Origin: Aquila chrysaetos chrysaetos
Taxonomy: Eukaryota > Chordata > Aves > Accipitriformes > Accipitridae
Direction of reading: 5' to 3'
DNA length: 64,000 nt
NCBI RefSeq assembly: GCF_900496995.4
Contig: NC_044004.1
Span: 124,001-188,000 of the forward strand
Of this stretch, positions 1-10,258 are shown one piece after another (position 1 is the stretch's first letter; every line of letters begins with the position of its first letter). The position numbers were made by a program, and so were the translations under genes. Under the pieces are notes generated by a model. The model searched no databases and was not told the DNA's origin. It saw only the letters and a list, made by a program, of their open reading frames with translations.

Positions 1-447
1 GTTTTTCTAAATGATCTAAATGATTTATCAAGAGGAATTGTGAGATTCTCCACCTGGGACAGGGCAATCCTGGTTATACATACAAACTGGGGGACGCGAG
101 GCTGGAGAGCAGCCCCGCAGAAAGAGATCTGGGGGTTTGGGTTCATGGCAAGTTGAATAGGAGTCAACAGTGTGCCCTGACAGCCCAAAGGGCCAACTGG
201 GTCCTGGGGTGCATCCAGCACAGCATGGCTAGCCCATTAAGGGGGTGATTGTCCCACTCTACACCACAGTGGTGCGGCCCCACCTCAAGTACTGGGTGCA
301 GTTTGGAGCACCTCAATAGAAGAAGGACATCAAACTGTTAGAGTTGAACAGGCTCCCCAGGGAAGTAGTCACGACACCAAGCCTGACAGATTTCGAGGAG
401 CATCTGGATGATGCTCTTAGTCATCTGGTTTAGTTTTAGGTAGTCGA
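1..447 (+). repeat. CR1 LINE fragment, 3' part
   Basis: The plus strand resembles the C-terminal part of CR1 ORF2, including stretches equivalent to the long CR1 copy further right: ligand phrases for 'RDLGV', 'ILGCIQ', 'VVRPHL' and then '[14 protein letters not shown]'-type coding. The two blocks are joined at about 345 with the intervening part missing, so the copy is internally deleted as well as 5' truncated by the window edge. It has no open frame of useful length. It is an old inactive copy. Boundaries are approximate and no subfamily can be given without a library comparison. Confidence 0.75.
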
Positions 448-580
448 TCATAGAATATCTCGAGTTGGAAGGGACCCATCAGGATCATCGACTCCAACTC
501 CCTGCTCCTTGCAGTGCGATGAACTTGATGTTCCAGATGGGTCCCTTCCGACTCGAGATATTCTATGACTCTATGATTCA
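448..580. repeat. Two CR1 3' tails in head-on inverted arrangement
   Basis: Positions 449-478 (catagaatatctcgagttgg and following) and 538-567 are reverse complements of one another over about 30 bases, separated by about 60 bases. The left arm reads as a CR1 3' end on the minus strand and the right arm as a CR1 3' end on the plus strand, finishing in a ctatgattc tail. The arrangement could come from a CR1 inserting into another CR1 tail in the opposite direction. It can fold as a hairpin. Confidence 0.7.
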
Positions 581-965
581 TCGCTTGTGCGACTCACAGC
601 CAAGCCAGCTTCCTTCCTCCTCCTCGGCTGTTTTGTCTTCCTCCAGCATCGTCCATCCTCTTGTTGACGGATGTTGGGGAACATCAGCCCTGACTCACCC
701 CGTTTCACAATGCTGAAAACCCCGGCAGCATCCTCTCACACCTCAAAGTCCTGGCAGCTCCAAATGGGCGAGCGCCTCTGTCCGATGCTGCTCATGGATT
801 TGGTGGTGCTGTACCCCTGGAAAACTTTATAAAAATTCAGGTAGGAAACAAAAGACTCCAGGCATTATAGTCCATATCCACATTATGTAGGAATGATGGA
901 GTTGTGTTGACAGAAAAGCAAAGCGCAGCCCAATAAATTAAATGTTATTATTATGCCAATATGTA
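581..965. other. Intergenic stretch, nothing recognised
   Basis: AT-richer spacer between CR1 fragments. No convincing exon, RNA gene or repeat family was recognised. It may itself be decayed repeat. Confidence 0.5.
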
Positions 966-1212
966 GAATCATAGAATATCGTGAGTTGGAAGGGACCCAT
1001 CAGGATCATCGAGTCCAACTCCCTGCTCCTCACAGGACTACGTAAAAACTAAACCATATGACTCAGAGCGTCCTCCAGATGCTCCTTGAACGCTGACTGG
1101 TTTGGTGCCGTGACCACTTCCCAGGGGAGCCTGTTCCAGTGTCCGACCACCCTCTCAGTGAAGAGCCTTTTCCTAATGTTCAATCTAAGCAGAGAACCTT
1201 TGTGGATGGGAA
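966..1212 (-). repeat. CR1 LINE fragment, 3' end, minus strand
   Basis: Read on the minus strand, the segment encodes the last ~50 residues of CR1 ORF2 ('RKRLFTERVVGHWNRLPW...', 'LEDALSHMV') followed by the CR1 3'UTR and the tail at 966-1000. The final residues align with the long CR1 at 4690-4825 ('[20 protein letters not shown]'). It is a short 5'-truncated copy, the commonest form of CR1. The coding similarity ends near 1212 on the minus-strand 5' side. Confidence 0.8.
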
Positions 1213-1849
1213 GCCCAACTGAGAAAGGCAGAGTGGAGGTACAGCACCAGTGAGCGGAGAAGGATGCTGACAGCATCTACAAAATGCTAAGGAAAACCCA
1301 AGAGGTCGCAGGTCTCTGCCAGGGCAGCAAATACAATCACAGTAACAGGAGAATTCAGTCATTCCTCCAGAGACTCACCAATGTGAAACCAGGTTCGATG
1401 CAGAAATGATGCTCGAGGTCCCACATGGGACCTCTCTCCGTGCCATGTCCTCAGCCAGGAAACACGGCTATCCGTGAGTCCTGCTCCGCCGTTCCTGGAC
1501 AACGAGCCTCAGCACAAGCAGGAGGAAACCGGGGATTGCCAGGGATGGGGGTCTGGGCTCTGCGGAGCCCTTCAACCGCGCTCAGCCCTGCTGTTCCTCT
1601 CCCTTCTGGGGCTGGACATGTAGATGTGTGCAGGTTGGCAGTGATGAGATTGCAGAGAGGAATCCAAAGGCAATCAAAAGGGATTTCGGGGCACTGGGAT
1701 GATTAGTAGAAAGATCGGGAGCACAGGTAGTGTCTTCCTCAATCCCTTCGGTGGCAGGGAAATAGACTGAAAGGAACAGGAAAACACACCTGGTTAATAC
1801 GTGGCTCAGAGGCTGGTGCCATCGCTGGAATTTTGGGGTTTTTGATCGT
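1213..1849. other. Intergenic stretch, nothing recognised
   Basis: No exon-like reading frame with splice sites and no clear repeat family was seen. The short open frames here are uncompositional and unsupported. Confidence 0.5.
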
Positions 1850-4800
1850 GGGGAGGTTTACACAGCACCGGGCTTGCAAGCGACAGATGGTGTCCAGCTA
1901 TCTCAAAGGGGTAAGAGAATCCTCGCTCATGAGATGGCAGGGCTCATAGAGAGGGCTTTAAACTAGGTTTGAAGGGGGTAAGGGATAAAACTAGGTGCGC
2001 CAGAGATGAGCCTGGGGGCAGCATGCCCATGTTAGGGGTGGATTCGATAACCCAGCTCAAATGGATCTATGCCAACGCACGCAGCATGGGCAATAAACAG
2101 GAGGAGCGGGAAGCCATCGTGCAGCAGGATAGATATGACTTAGTTGCCATCAGGGAAACATGGTGGGATGACTCCCGTGACTGGAGTGCTGCAATGGATG
2201 GCTACAAGCTCTTCAGAAGGGATAGACAAGGTAGAAGAGGTGGTGGGGTGGCTCTCTATGTTAGGGAATGTTTTGACTGTACAGAGCTACACGATTCTGA
2301 TGGCAAGGTGGAGCGCTTATGGGTGAGGATGAGAGGGAAAGCCGATAAGACAGGTATTGTGCTGGGAGTCTGTTGTAGACCGCCCGACCAGGTTGAAGAG
2401 ACGGATGAATCGTTCTACAAGCGGCTGGCAGTAGTCTCAGAATCGTGTGCCCTTGTCCTCGTGGGGGACTTTAACTTTCCAGACATCTGCTGGAAATACA
2501 ACACAGCAGTGAGTAAACAACCTAGGAGGTTCCTGGGGTGTGTGGAAGATAACTTCCTGACACAGCTGATGGGTGAGCCAACCAGGGGAGGAGCCTTGCT
2601 AGCTCTGTTGTTTACGAACAGGGAAGGACTGGTGGGAGGTGGGATGGTCGGAGGCCGTCTGGGGCTTAGTGACCACGAAATGACAGAATTTTCAATTCTT
2701 GGTGAGGCAAGGAAGGGGGTCAGCAAAACCACCACTATGGACTTCCGGAGGGCTAACTTTGGCCTCTTCGAGGCACTGGTTGAGAGAGTCCCTTGGGAGA
2801 CAGTCCTGAAGGACAAAGGGGTCCAGGAGGGATGGACATTCTTTGAGAAGGAAATCTTAATGGCTCAGGACCAGGCTACTCCCATGTGCCGCGAGTCGAA
2901 CCGCCGAGGAAAACGACCGGCCTGGCTGAACGGGGAGCTTTTGCTAGGAATCAAGAAAAAAAGGAGAGTTTATCATCTCTGGAGGAAAGGGCGGGCAACG
3001 TGGGAGGGGTACAGGGATCTTGTCAGATCATACAGAGAGAAAATGAGAAAGGCAAAAGCTCAGCTAGAACTAAATCTGGCCACTATCGTAAGGGACAACA
3101 AAAGATGTTTTTACAAATATGTTCACAGTAAAAAGAATCCCAAGGAGGATATCTTTCCTTTAATGGATACAGAAGGGAACGTAGCAACCAGTGAAGAGGA
3201 AAAGGCCGAGGTACTTAATGCCTTCTTTGCCTCAGTCTTTAATAGTGAGTCCAGTTATCCCCAGGGTACTCCACCCCTTGAGCTGGAAGGTAAGGATGAA
3301 GAGCAGAACATACCCCCCTTCATCCAGGAGGAAATAGTTAGGGACCTACTACGCCATCTGGACACTCACAAATCTATGGGACCTGATGGGATCCATCCAA
3401 GAGTACTGAGGGAACTGGCAGAGGTCCTTGCCAAGCCACTCTCTATCATCTATCAGCGATCCTGGTCAACAGGGGAGGTCCCAGAGGACTGGAGGCTTGC
3501 CAACGTGACGCCCATTTATAAGAAGGGTCGGAGGGAGGATCCGGGGAACTACACGCCTCTCAGCCTGACCTCAGTACCGGGGAAGATTATGGGACGGTTT
3601 GTCTTGAGAGCACTCACATGGCAAGTCCGGGATAAGAAGGGGATCAGGCCCAGTCAGCATGGGTTTACGAAAGGCAGGTCCTGCTTGACCAACCTGATCT
3701 CCTTCTATGACCAGGTGACCCGCCTAGTGGATGAGGGAAAGGCTGTGGATGTTGTCTTCCTTGACTTCAGCAAGGCCTTTGACACTGTCTCTCATGGCAC
3801 ACTCCTTGAGAAACTGGCGTCTCGTGGCCTGGATAAGTGCACTCTTCGCTGGGTGAAAAACTGGCTGGATGGCCGAGCCCAGAGGGTTGTGGTGAATGGG
3901 GTGAAATACAGCTGGCGGCGGGTCACAAGTGGTGTTCCCCAGGGCTCGGTGTTGGGCCCTGTTCTGTTTAATATCTTTATCGATGATTTGGGTGAGGGGA
4001 TCGAGTGCACCCTCAGCAAGTAAAGCAGACGACACCAAGCTGGGAGGCAGGGCCGATCTGCTCAAGGGCAGGCAGGCTCTACAGAGGGATCTGGACAGGC
4101 TGGATCGATGGGCCAAGGCCGATTGTATGAGGTTCAACGAGGCCAAGTGCCGGGTCCTGCGCTTGGGTCACAGCAACCCCGTGCGGCGCTACAGGCCTGG
4201 GGGAGAGGGGCTGGAAAGCTGCCCGGCAGAGAAAGACCTGGGGGTGCTGGTCGACAGCCGGCTGAACGTGAGCCAGCAGCGTGCCCAGGTGGCCAAGAAG
4301 GCCGACGGCATCCTGGCTTGTGTCAGAAACAGTGTGGCCGGCAGGAGCAGTGAGGTGATCATCCCCCTGTACTGGGCACTGGTGAGGCCGCACCTCGAGT
4401 CCTGTGTTCGGTTTTGGGCCCCTCACTACAGGAAAGACATTGAGGTGTGGGAACGTGTCCAGAGAAGGGCAACGAAGCTGGTGAGGGGCCTGGAGCACAA
4501 GTCTTATGAGGAACGGCTGAGGGAACTGGGGCTGTTCAGTCTAGAAAAGAGGAGGCTGAGGGGAGACCTCATCGCTCTCTACAACTACCTGAAAGGGGGT
4601 TGTAGTGAGGTGGGTGCTGGTCTCTTCTGTCAGGTGGCCGGAGATAGGACGAGAGGAAATGGCCTCAAGTTGAGGCAAGGGAGATTTAGGTTAGATATTA
4701 GGAAAAATTTTTTTACTGAGAGGGCTGTCAAACATTGGAACAGGCTGCCCAGGGAAGTGGTTGAGTCACCATCCCTGGAGGTACTCAAAAAGCACGTAGA

Positions 4801-4903
4801 CAAGGTACTCCAGAACATGGTTTAGTGGGCATGGATGATGGTTGGACTTGATGATCTTGAAGGTCTTTTCCAACCTAAATTATTCTATGATTCTGATTCG
4901 ATG
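1850..4903 (+). mobile_element. CR1 non-LTR retrotransposon, long 5'-truncated copy
   Basis: This is a long copy of the CR1 clade. It begins upstream of ORF2 (the tract around 1950, 'gctttaaactaggtttgaag', is typical of CR1 just before ORF2). It then contains ORF2 with endonuclease and reverse transcriptase. It ends with a short 3'UTR and a tail of imperfect ATTCTATG-type repeats at about 4875-4903. ORF1 was not seen, so roughly the first third of a full ~4.5 kb element is missing, in keeping with the usual target-primed 5' truncation. The 5' boundary is a judgement within perhaps 50 bases. The long open frame argues for a relatively recent insertion compared with the fragments at 1-1212. Confidence 0.9.
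1969..4825 (+). pseudogene. CR1 ORF2 (AP endonuclease + reverse transcriptase), one frameshift
   Basis: The frame is open from 1969 to 4023 and then continues in another frame to 4825, ending 'VLQNMV'. In order, it shows APE-type endonuclease motifs ([34 protein letters not shown]), then RT motifs ([41 protein letters not shown] with the first catalytic Asp, [10 protein letters not shown]). The catalytic FADD box is disrupted: where CR1 reads SKFADDTKLG, the copy reads SK-stop, and ADDTKLG resumes one frame over at about 4027. A one-base length change at 4021-4026 explains this. The C-terminal RT/thumb region is otherwise preserved. The single break hits the RT active site, so autonomous activity is unlikely. 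Confidence 0.88.
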
Positions 4904-6528
4904 ATGTGGCTCAAGAGATAACCAGCAAAACCCAGCTCTGCTGTAGAGCCCACCCTGCAGCCAAAACCAAGAGAATTCTGAACACAAAAGCCCCACAAAA
5001 AAATGTCCATTATGCTAACACTTAACTAGAGAAAAAAGTCTTAAATGGGGAGAAAACCCCCATGTTAAAAGGAAGTTAAATGGAGCAGCTAAAAGGGGAG
5101 GGCTTGCAGGTGAGGTGGAGAACTTGGAGGAGTGCTATGTGGACCTGCAGGGACCCTTGGTGGTGGCCCCTCGCTGTCCCAGTGCACCCAGGGCTGCCTC
5201 CAATTCGGTGCTGGCAGCTGGCTCCGAGCCGGCCGGCAACTCGGCTGGAGCTCAGGGGGTGCTGGGGATGGGGACAGCACCGTCACTGCAGCTGGTGGTG
5301 GCCAAGATGGGGGGGGTCCATGCCCTGGGGAGGGGAGCAGGGAAGGAGAAGAGCAGGGGAGGAGGAGGATGAAGGTCTGCCCACCGCAGGGCCACTGGCC
5401 CATGCCGAGGGGTGCAGGGGGGGCTGGGGGGAAACGTGCCTCCAGGCTTTTTAGCTATTTGTCCATTTGTCAGAAAAGCAGTTTCTGCACATTTGAAGAT
5501 ATTTCCAGTGCCTGTGTCAAACACGATGGTGGTTTGGGACAAAATGGGGAAAAAAAACAAAAACCAGAAGTCCTGAAATACCACATCCTGGTGTTACCAG
5601 AGCAGAGCATGGCCAGCTGGGGGCCTGGGGAGAGTGTGGTGCCGGCACCGGCGAGGTCTGTGCCATGGGTGGTGGTGCCAGGTGTCCCGCCACAGCGCCC
5701 AGGGTCGGTGCTGGGAGGAGCTGGGCGTCCCCAAGCAGATCCTGTGGCAGCAGGCACAGACCCCCGCTTTGGGGTTCACCGCCAGCGGGGATCTCCAGCC
5801 CGCACGGGGCTGCCGGCAAGTGCCCGTCACAGCCCGCAGCACGGTCCTGTGACAGGCGGCTTCCCCTGGTGCCAGACGGCAGCTCCCCACTCCCCGCATG
5901 GCACGGATCCTGCCAGGATAGCGCCTGTCCTGGGCATCCCTCCCCATGCCCTCCGCGTGGCTTCCCAGCCGGGCAGAGCACTGCCCGCACACATCGCCAA
6001 TGTAACGGTGATGAATATGAATATGAATATGATGATAATAATAATACCACCACCAGCCCTTCTCCTTGTTGATAACAGCGTGCTGCCAGCCCTCTTTGAA
6101 GCCTGCCTGCCGTCCTGGCAGATAAGGACGATGGCTCGGAGTCCGGCACCACGCCGGGCACGCCGGGCTGGGTGCATCCCCCCCTTCTCTGCCACCGCTC
6201 ACCGGGACCGGGGAGCCAGTTCCCTCCCGGGATTCAGGGGTTCCCCCAACATTTCTGCGCCTGAGGGTGGGAAACACAAACTGCAATTGAGATGTGCTTT
6301 GGGACAAAAACCACAGGGTCAGGGTCGAGTGCCACTCGTCAGCAGACGATGCCACTCGGGGTGGGGCGACACGTGTGACGCTCCGGCCAGTGGCAGGAAC
6401 CGGCACCCACAAGCTGCTGCGGGTGCCTGGCTGCCAGTTTCCCTTTCCTGGCGCTTTGGGTTGCCCTCGCCGGCGTGCGCCAAGGCTTCGTCAGGAAGCG
6501 GCTCCCCGTGCCGTGCCAGTCACCGGGG
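4904..6528. other. Intergenic stretch before the lectin gene
   Basis: No exon could be supported. Open frames are long on several strands because of GC bias, and they carry no recognisable domain. A short GAATAT/GATAAT microsatellite lies at about 6009-6044. The promoter of the lectin gene must lie at the right end of this stretch, but no TATA box or other decisive element is visible. An untranslated first exon could be hidden here. Confidence 0.45.
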
Positions 6529-8685
6529 ATGGCCGCGGCAGGACCGGACCTGTACGAGAGCCTGCAGATCCGCTACCCACCCAGCCCCGCTCGAGGTAAA
6601 CCCAGCCTTGCTGGGATGCTGCGGGCAGGAGCAGGCAGCTGGCTGATCCCCTTCCTTCCCCAGCCCTCTGCCAGCAGCGCCGGGGTCCCCGGGGTGGCTC
6701 AGCCCCGGCTCAGGGCACCTCCGGCTTCTCTCCCGCAGCGCCGGCGCTTGGGTCCCCTCTGGCCGCATCCCGCAGGACGCTGGGCACCGTCCTGGCCGTG
6801 GGCACGGGGGTGGTCCTGGTGCTGGGGGCTGCCCTGGCAGTCCTCATCACCCTGCGTAAGTGCCGCCGGGGCCGGGGGGGGGGTGCGGCGGTGATGCCTG
6901 GCAGGGGCCGGGAGCAGGCAGGGGCCGGGAGCAGGCAGGAGCCCGCAGGCAGCCCTGTCAGGGCACTGACCCGCTGCCCTTCCCTTCCCAGACGTGCAGG
7001 GCCAGGCGGAGCTGTGGGCAGCACGGGCAGAGCTGGCGGCAGTCAGGGCCCCTCTGCTGCCTGACCCCGATGGTGAGTGGGACCCTGGGGCTGCCCTCAG
7101 TACCCCAGCCCCTGCCCGCAGCCCCCTGCCCGCAGCCCCTGCCCTCCAGCCCCTGCCTGCCACCACAGCCCCTTGCCCACAGCCGCTGTCCCCAGCCCCT
7201 GCCCGCAGCCCCCTGCCCGCAGCCCCTGCCCTCCAGCCCCTGCCTGCCACCACAGCCCCTTGCCCACAGCCGCTGTCCCCAGCCCCTGCCCGCAGCCCCT
7301 GTCCCCAGCCCCTGTCTCCAGCCCTTGCCCGCATCCCCTGCCCGCATCCCCTCCCTGGGGTGGTGGGCAGGCCACTGCTGGCTCCTCTCCCTGACCCCAT
7401 GGCAGGTCCTTGGAGCCCCAGTGAGAGCCCGGCAGCGGCGCAGAGGCGGAAGGAGCAGCTCGGTAATGTCCCTGGTCTGGGGGGGGAATCATGTCTGGGA
7501 TGACACCCATCCCTGGGCCGCCCTCGCCCCGGCAGCTGGCACCCCGTCCCCACGGCTGCCCGCTCCCCAGGGCGGTGGCTGCAGGGACTGTCCCTGGGCT
7601 GGCGGTACCACCGGGGGAAGATCTACTACTTCTCGGGGGAGCAGAAGCCCTGGGGCGACGCGGAGGCCGCCTGCCGCTCCACGCGCTCCCACCTCACCTC
7701 CGTCACCAGCCCCGAGGAGCAGGTGGGTGCTCGGGGCTGCAGCACCCATCGCCGCCTTCTCCTGCCTGCCCCGCCGCTGCCTGCTCCCGCGCTCCCTCCT
7801 GCCCGTGCACCTTTTTGGCCAACACTCCCTCCTGCCTGTGCCTCCTCCTGCCCACAATCTCTCCTGCCCAGAATCCATCCTGCCCGTGCATCCTCCTGCC
7901 TGTGTCTCCTCCTGCCTGTGCCTCCTCCTGCCCGTGCGTCCTCCCGCCACTGCGTCCTCCTGCCACTGCATCCTCCTGCCCGCATTGCCTCCTGCCCGTG
8001 CCTCCTCCTGCCCCTGCGTCCTCCTGCCCGCATTGCCTCCTGCCCGTGCCTCCTCCTGCCACTGCGTCCTCCTGCCCGCATTGCCTCCTGCCCGTGCCTC
8101 CTCCTGCCACTGCGTCCTCCTGCCCGCATTGCCTCCTGCCTGTGCCTCCTCCTGCCACTGCATCCTCCTGCCCGCATTCCCTCCTGCCCGTGCCTCCTCC
8201 TGCCCACATTCCCTCCTGCCTGCACCCCCTCCTGCACATGCACCCCCCTGCCCACCCCCTCTCCTACCCGTGCCCCCCTGCCCGTGCCGCCTGCCCATGC
8301 CCCCTCTGCCCGCACCCCTGCCCTGTCCTGCAGGACTACCTGGCGCAGGAGACGAGGGGAAAATCTTTCTGGATCGGACTGGCGGCCACGGGCCCGGGGG
8401 GCTCCTGGCGCTGGGTGGATGGGGCTGCCTATTCCCAGGCCCAGAGGTGAGCTTGGGGGTGGTGGGGGGGGGAAGACCAGCAGCCCCAGCACCCCCCCCC
8501 CCCCGCTGACCCCACTCTGCCCCAGCAGTTTCTGGGCACCTGGGCAGCCGGACAGCACCGATTATGGGCCCTGGGGCCGGGAGAACTGTGCCCAGATCCA
8601 CCCCGTGGGCAACGGTCTCTGGAACGACCATAACTGCAACTTCAGCTTCCCCTGGATCTGCAAGAGGGACCTGAGCGGGCCCTGA
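6529..8685 (+). CDS. Type II membrane C-type lectin receptor, galactose-type (QPD) CTLD
   Basis: Seven exons join in phase: 6529-6595, 6739-6855, 6992-7072, 7406-7462, 7571-7722, 8334-8446 and 8529-8685 (or 8526-8685), giving 247 or 248 aa. The start sits in an acceptable context (gggATGg). The N-terminal cytoplasmic tail (1-36) holds a Y9-E-S-L motif. A single hydrophobic segment at about 37-61 acts as signal anchor, followed by a short Ala/Glu/Arg-rich neck (62-107). The C-type lectin domain (108-242) has the four core cysteines C142, C216, C232 and C240, WIGL at 171-174, the Gln-Pro-Asp triplet 202-204 and Trp-Asn-Asp at 227-229. QPD and WND are the calcium/sugar ligands of galactose-binding CTLDs such as ASGR and CLEC10A. 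The extra N-terminal 'long-form' disulfide is not evident. Ligand and cell type are inference. No one-to-one mammalian orthologue was recognised. Confidence 0.85.
7106..7290 (+). repeat. 87-bp tandem duplication in lectin intron 3
   Basis: An 87-base unit starting cagcccctgcccgca occurs at 7106-7192 and again, apparently identical, at 7193-7279. A partial third copy follows. Each unit is itself built of CCCCTGCCCGCAG-like words. Repeated CCCGCAG triplets create many acceptor-like CAGs between exons 3 and 4. High identity of the two copies points to a recent duplication. Confidence 0.85.
7748..8325 (+). repeat. CTCCTGCCCGTGC minisatellite filling lectin intron 5
   Basis: The intron between the two halves of the lectin domain is made almost wholly of degenerate copies of a pyrimidine-rich word (CTCCTGCCCGTGC / CTCCTGCCACTGC / CTCCTGCCCGCATTGC). 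A longer ~57-base period is visible at 7970-8160, where a set of words repeats in order. The strand asymmetry (C+T rich on plus) lets open frames run through it on both strands; these are not genes. Confidence 0.85.
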
Positions 8686-8899
8686 TGCCACGCTGCCGGC
8701 TACGCTGCCGGATCCACCACCGGCCACGCTGCCGGCGTGCTGCCAGCCCCATGGCACGTGTGCCGGGATGAGCCCCCCAGGGACCTCTGCTCCTCCCTGA
8801 AGCAGGGCAGCTCCCAGGCGAGCGCCCGTGCCACGACGCTGATGCCGGTGCCATCCCGGTGCTGCCCCCGCCGCACCGAGACCACTTTGCTCAGCTCTG

Positions 8900-8905
8900 A
8901 TTAAA
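8900..8905 (+). terminator. Polyadenylation signal ATTAAA of the lectin gene
   Basis: ATTAAA lies 215 bases after the lectin stop codon and is followed by a CT-rich stretch. It is the first canonical variant signal downstream of the gene. Confidence 0.6.
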
Positions 8906-8910
8906 CTGCT

Positions 8911-10143
8911 CCTGCTGCACCTCCTCCGGCTGCCTCTTGCCTTCCCCATCGAGGGGGGGTTGACTCCATTGCCCCTACAGCCCCCAGCATGCGGTGAGGT
9001 CCCCCCCCAGCCCCTCTGCCCTGCTCACCTTGGGGACCTTTGCTGGCATCAACCGCGGTGCCACAGCTCTTACGTTGTGGGGGTCCCACGAGTGCCGCGG
9101 GAGGGACAGATCCATCCCCTTGCCCTGCGAGCGCGGTGGGAGGGGGTACTGGGACCCCTCCGCGCCTGCAGCGCCCACCGGTGTGCCTGGTCAGATCCCA
9201 CTCAGTATCATGGACAGAGAGACCCACCAGAGCTGAAGCCTGGCACTGCCGATGCCCAGCACCGCTCCCTGGGCACTTCAGCTTTACCGGTGTGGTTATG
9301 GGGGGAAACGTTTTGGGGTCTGTCCCCGCCCGCAGCCCCTCCACAGGGTCAGGCACATCCCTGGCACACCGGCATGCCAGCGGTGGCAGGAGAACCGGGC
9401 ATGATGTCTCCTGGCTTCCCGGCTTTTCCGGCACCCAGAAACTGCCGGGGCAGGATCCTGCTCACCGCTGCGCCCTGCGGAGCTGGGCAGGGGGGTGCCG
9501 GCTCCTGCCACCTCCCAGGGCGTCACGCGTGTCCCCTGGCCCCGAGCGGCATCATTTGGGGACAACCAACCCCCCGTGCCGGGCACACGGCCACGTCCTG
9601 CCCCGCTACCCATTTATTTAATCCTCCACCCCGGTGATCCCGATGCACCAGGGCCGGTTGTACCCACCCTGGCTGTCCTGTCCCCCCCCGGGTTCCCTCC
9701 CGTCCCGAGGTGACGGACCCCCTGTCTCCGGCCATCCCGTCCCACAGCAGAGGGGACCTGCGCTGCCCTTGGCCACTGCTCCCCACTGGGGACCCCCCAC
9801 CTTCCCTGTAGCACCCAGACGGGGAAACCCCAACCCGGGGTCCCTCGTGTGGAGGGGATGGAGGTGCCCAGCACTCATCCGTCCTTCGGGCTGGCGGGTG
9901 AGAGGTTTGCAGAAGCCCCCATGGGAGAACCACCTCTTTTTTAATGTCCATTTATGGCCCCGCAGAGCCACCACCCCGCTGTCCTGTGCGGATGAAGCGG
10001 TTCAGGAACGGGGCGCCGTCCCAGCTCCGGATGGATTTTTATGGGGACGGCTATTAGCGCTACCCAACCCTCCCGCAACGGCATCGGGGGGGGGGGGGTG
10101 GGATAAACGGATTAAAAACCTGCTCTTTGCTGGCTCCTTGCTC
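8911..10143. other. Tail-to-tail spacer between lectin gene and AP5S1
   Basis: No exon recognised. On the minus strand AATAAA also occurs at 9618-9613 and could serve as a distal alternative end for AP5S1. A G-run lies at about 10087-10097. The rest is GC-rich unique-looking DNA. Confidence 0.5.
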
Positions 10144-10149
10144 TTTATT
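10144..10149 (-). terminator. AP5S1: Polyadenylation signal AATAAA of AP5S1
   Basis: TTTATT on the plus strand is AATAAA on the minus strand, 110 bases past the AP5S1 stop codon. It is the nearest canonical signal and fits a short 3'UTR. Confidence 0.65.
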
Positions 10150-10258
10150 CCTGAGCCGATTTTCCTGTCCATCCCGCCTGGGCTTGGCGACCACCTCGGA
10201 TCCCTCCCTTCTCTCTCCCCTCACCTCCGAAATATCGGAGGGGGTGCCACCCGTAAGC

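Noticed and set aside
4904-6528. Search for MAVS (CARD plus C-terminal membrane anchor) beside AP5S1
   Set aside because: No CARD-like exon or tail-anchor exon with splice support is visible in this window; it may lie outside or elsewhere.
5132-6646. 504-residue open frame on the plus strand before the lectin gene
   Set aside because: Low-complexity Gly/Pro/Arg composition, overlapping long frames on the other strand, and it crosses the supported lectin exon 1 in another frame. No domain recognised.
6860-8509. 549-residue Pro/Cys/Ser-rich open frame and its antisense counterparts over the lectin gene
   Set aside because: They are translations of the intronic C-rich minisatellites. The spliced lectin exons in different frames explain the locus.
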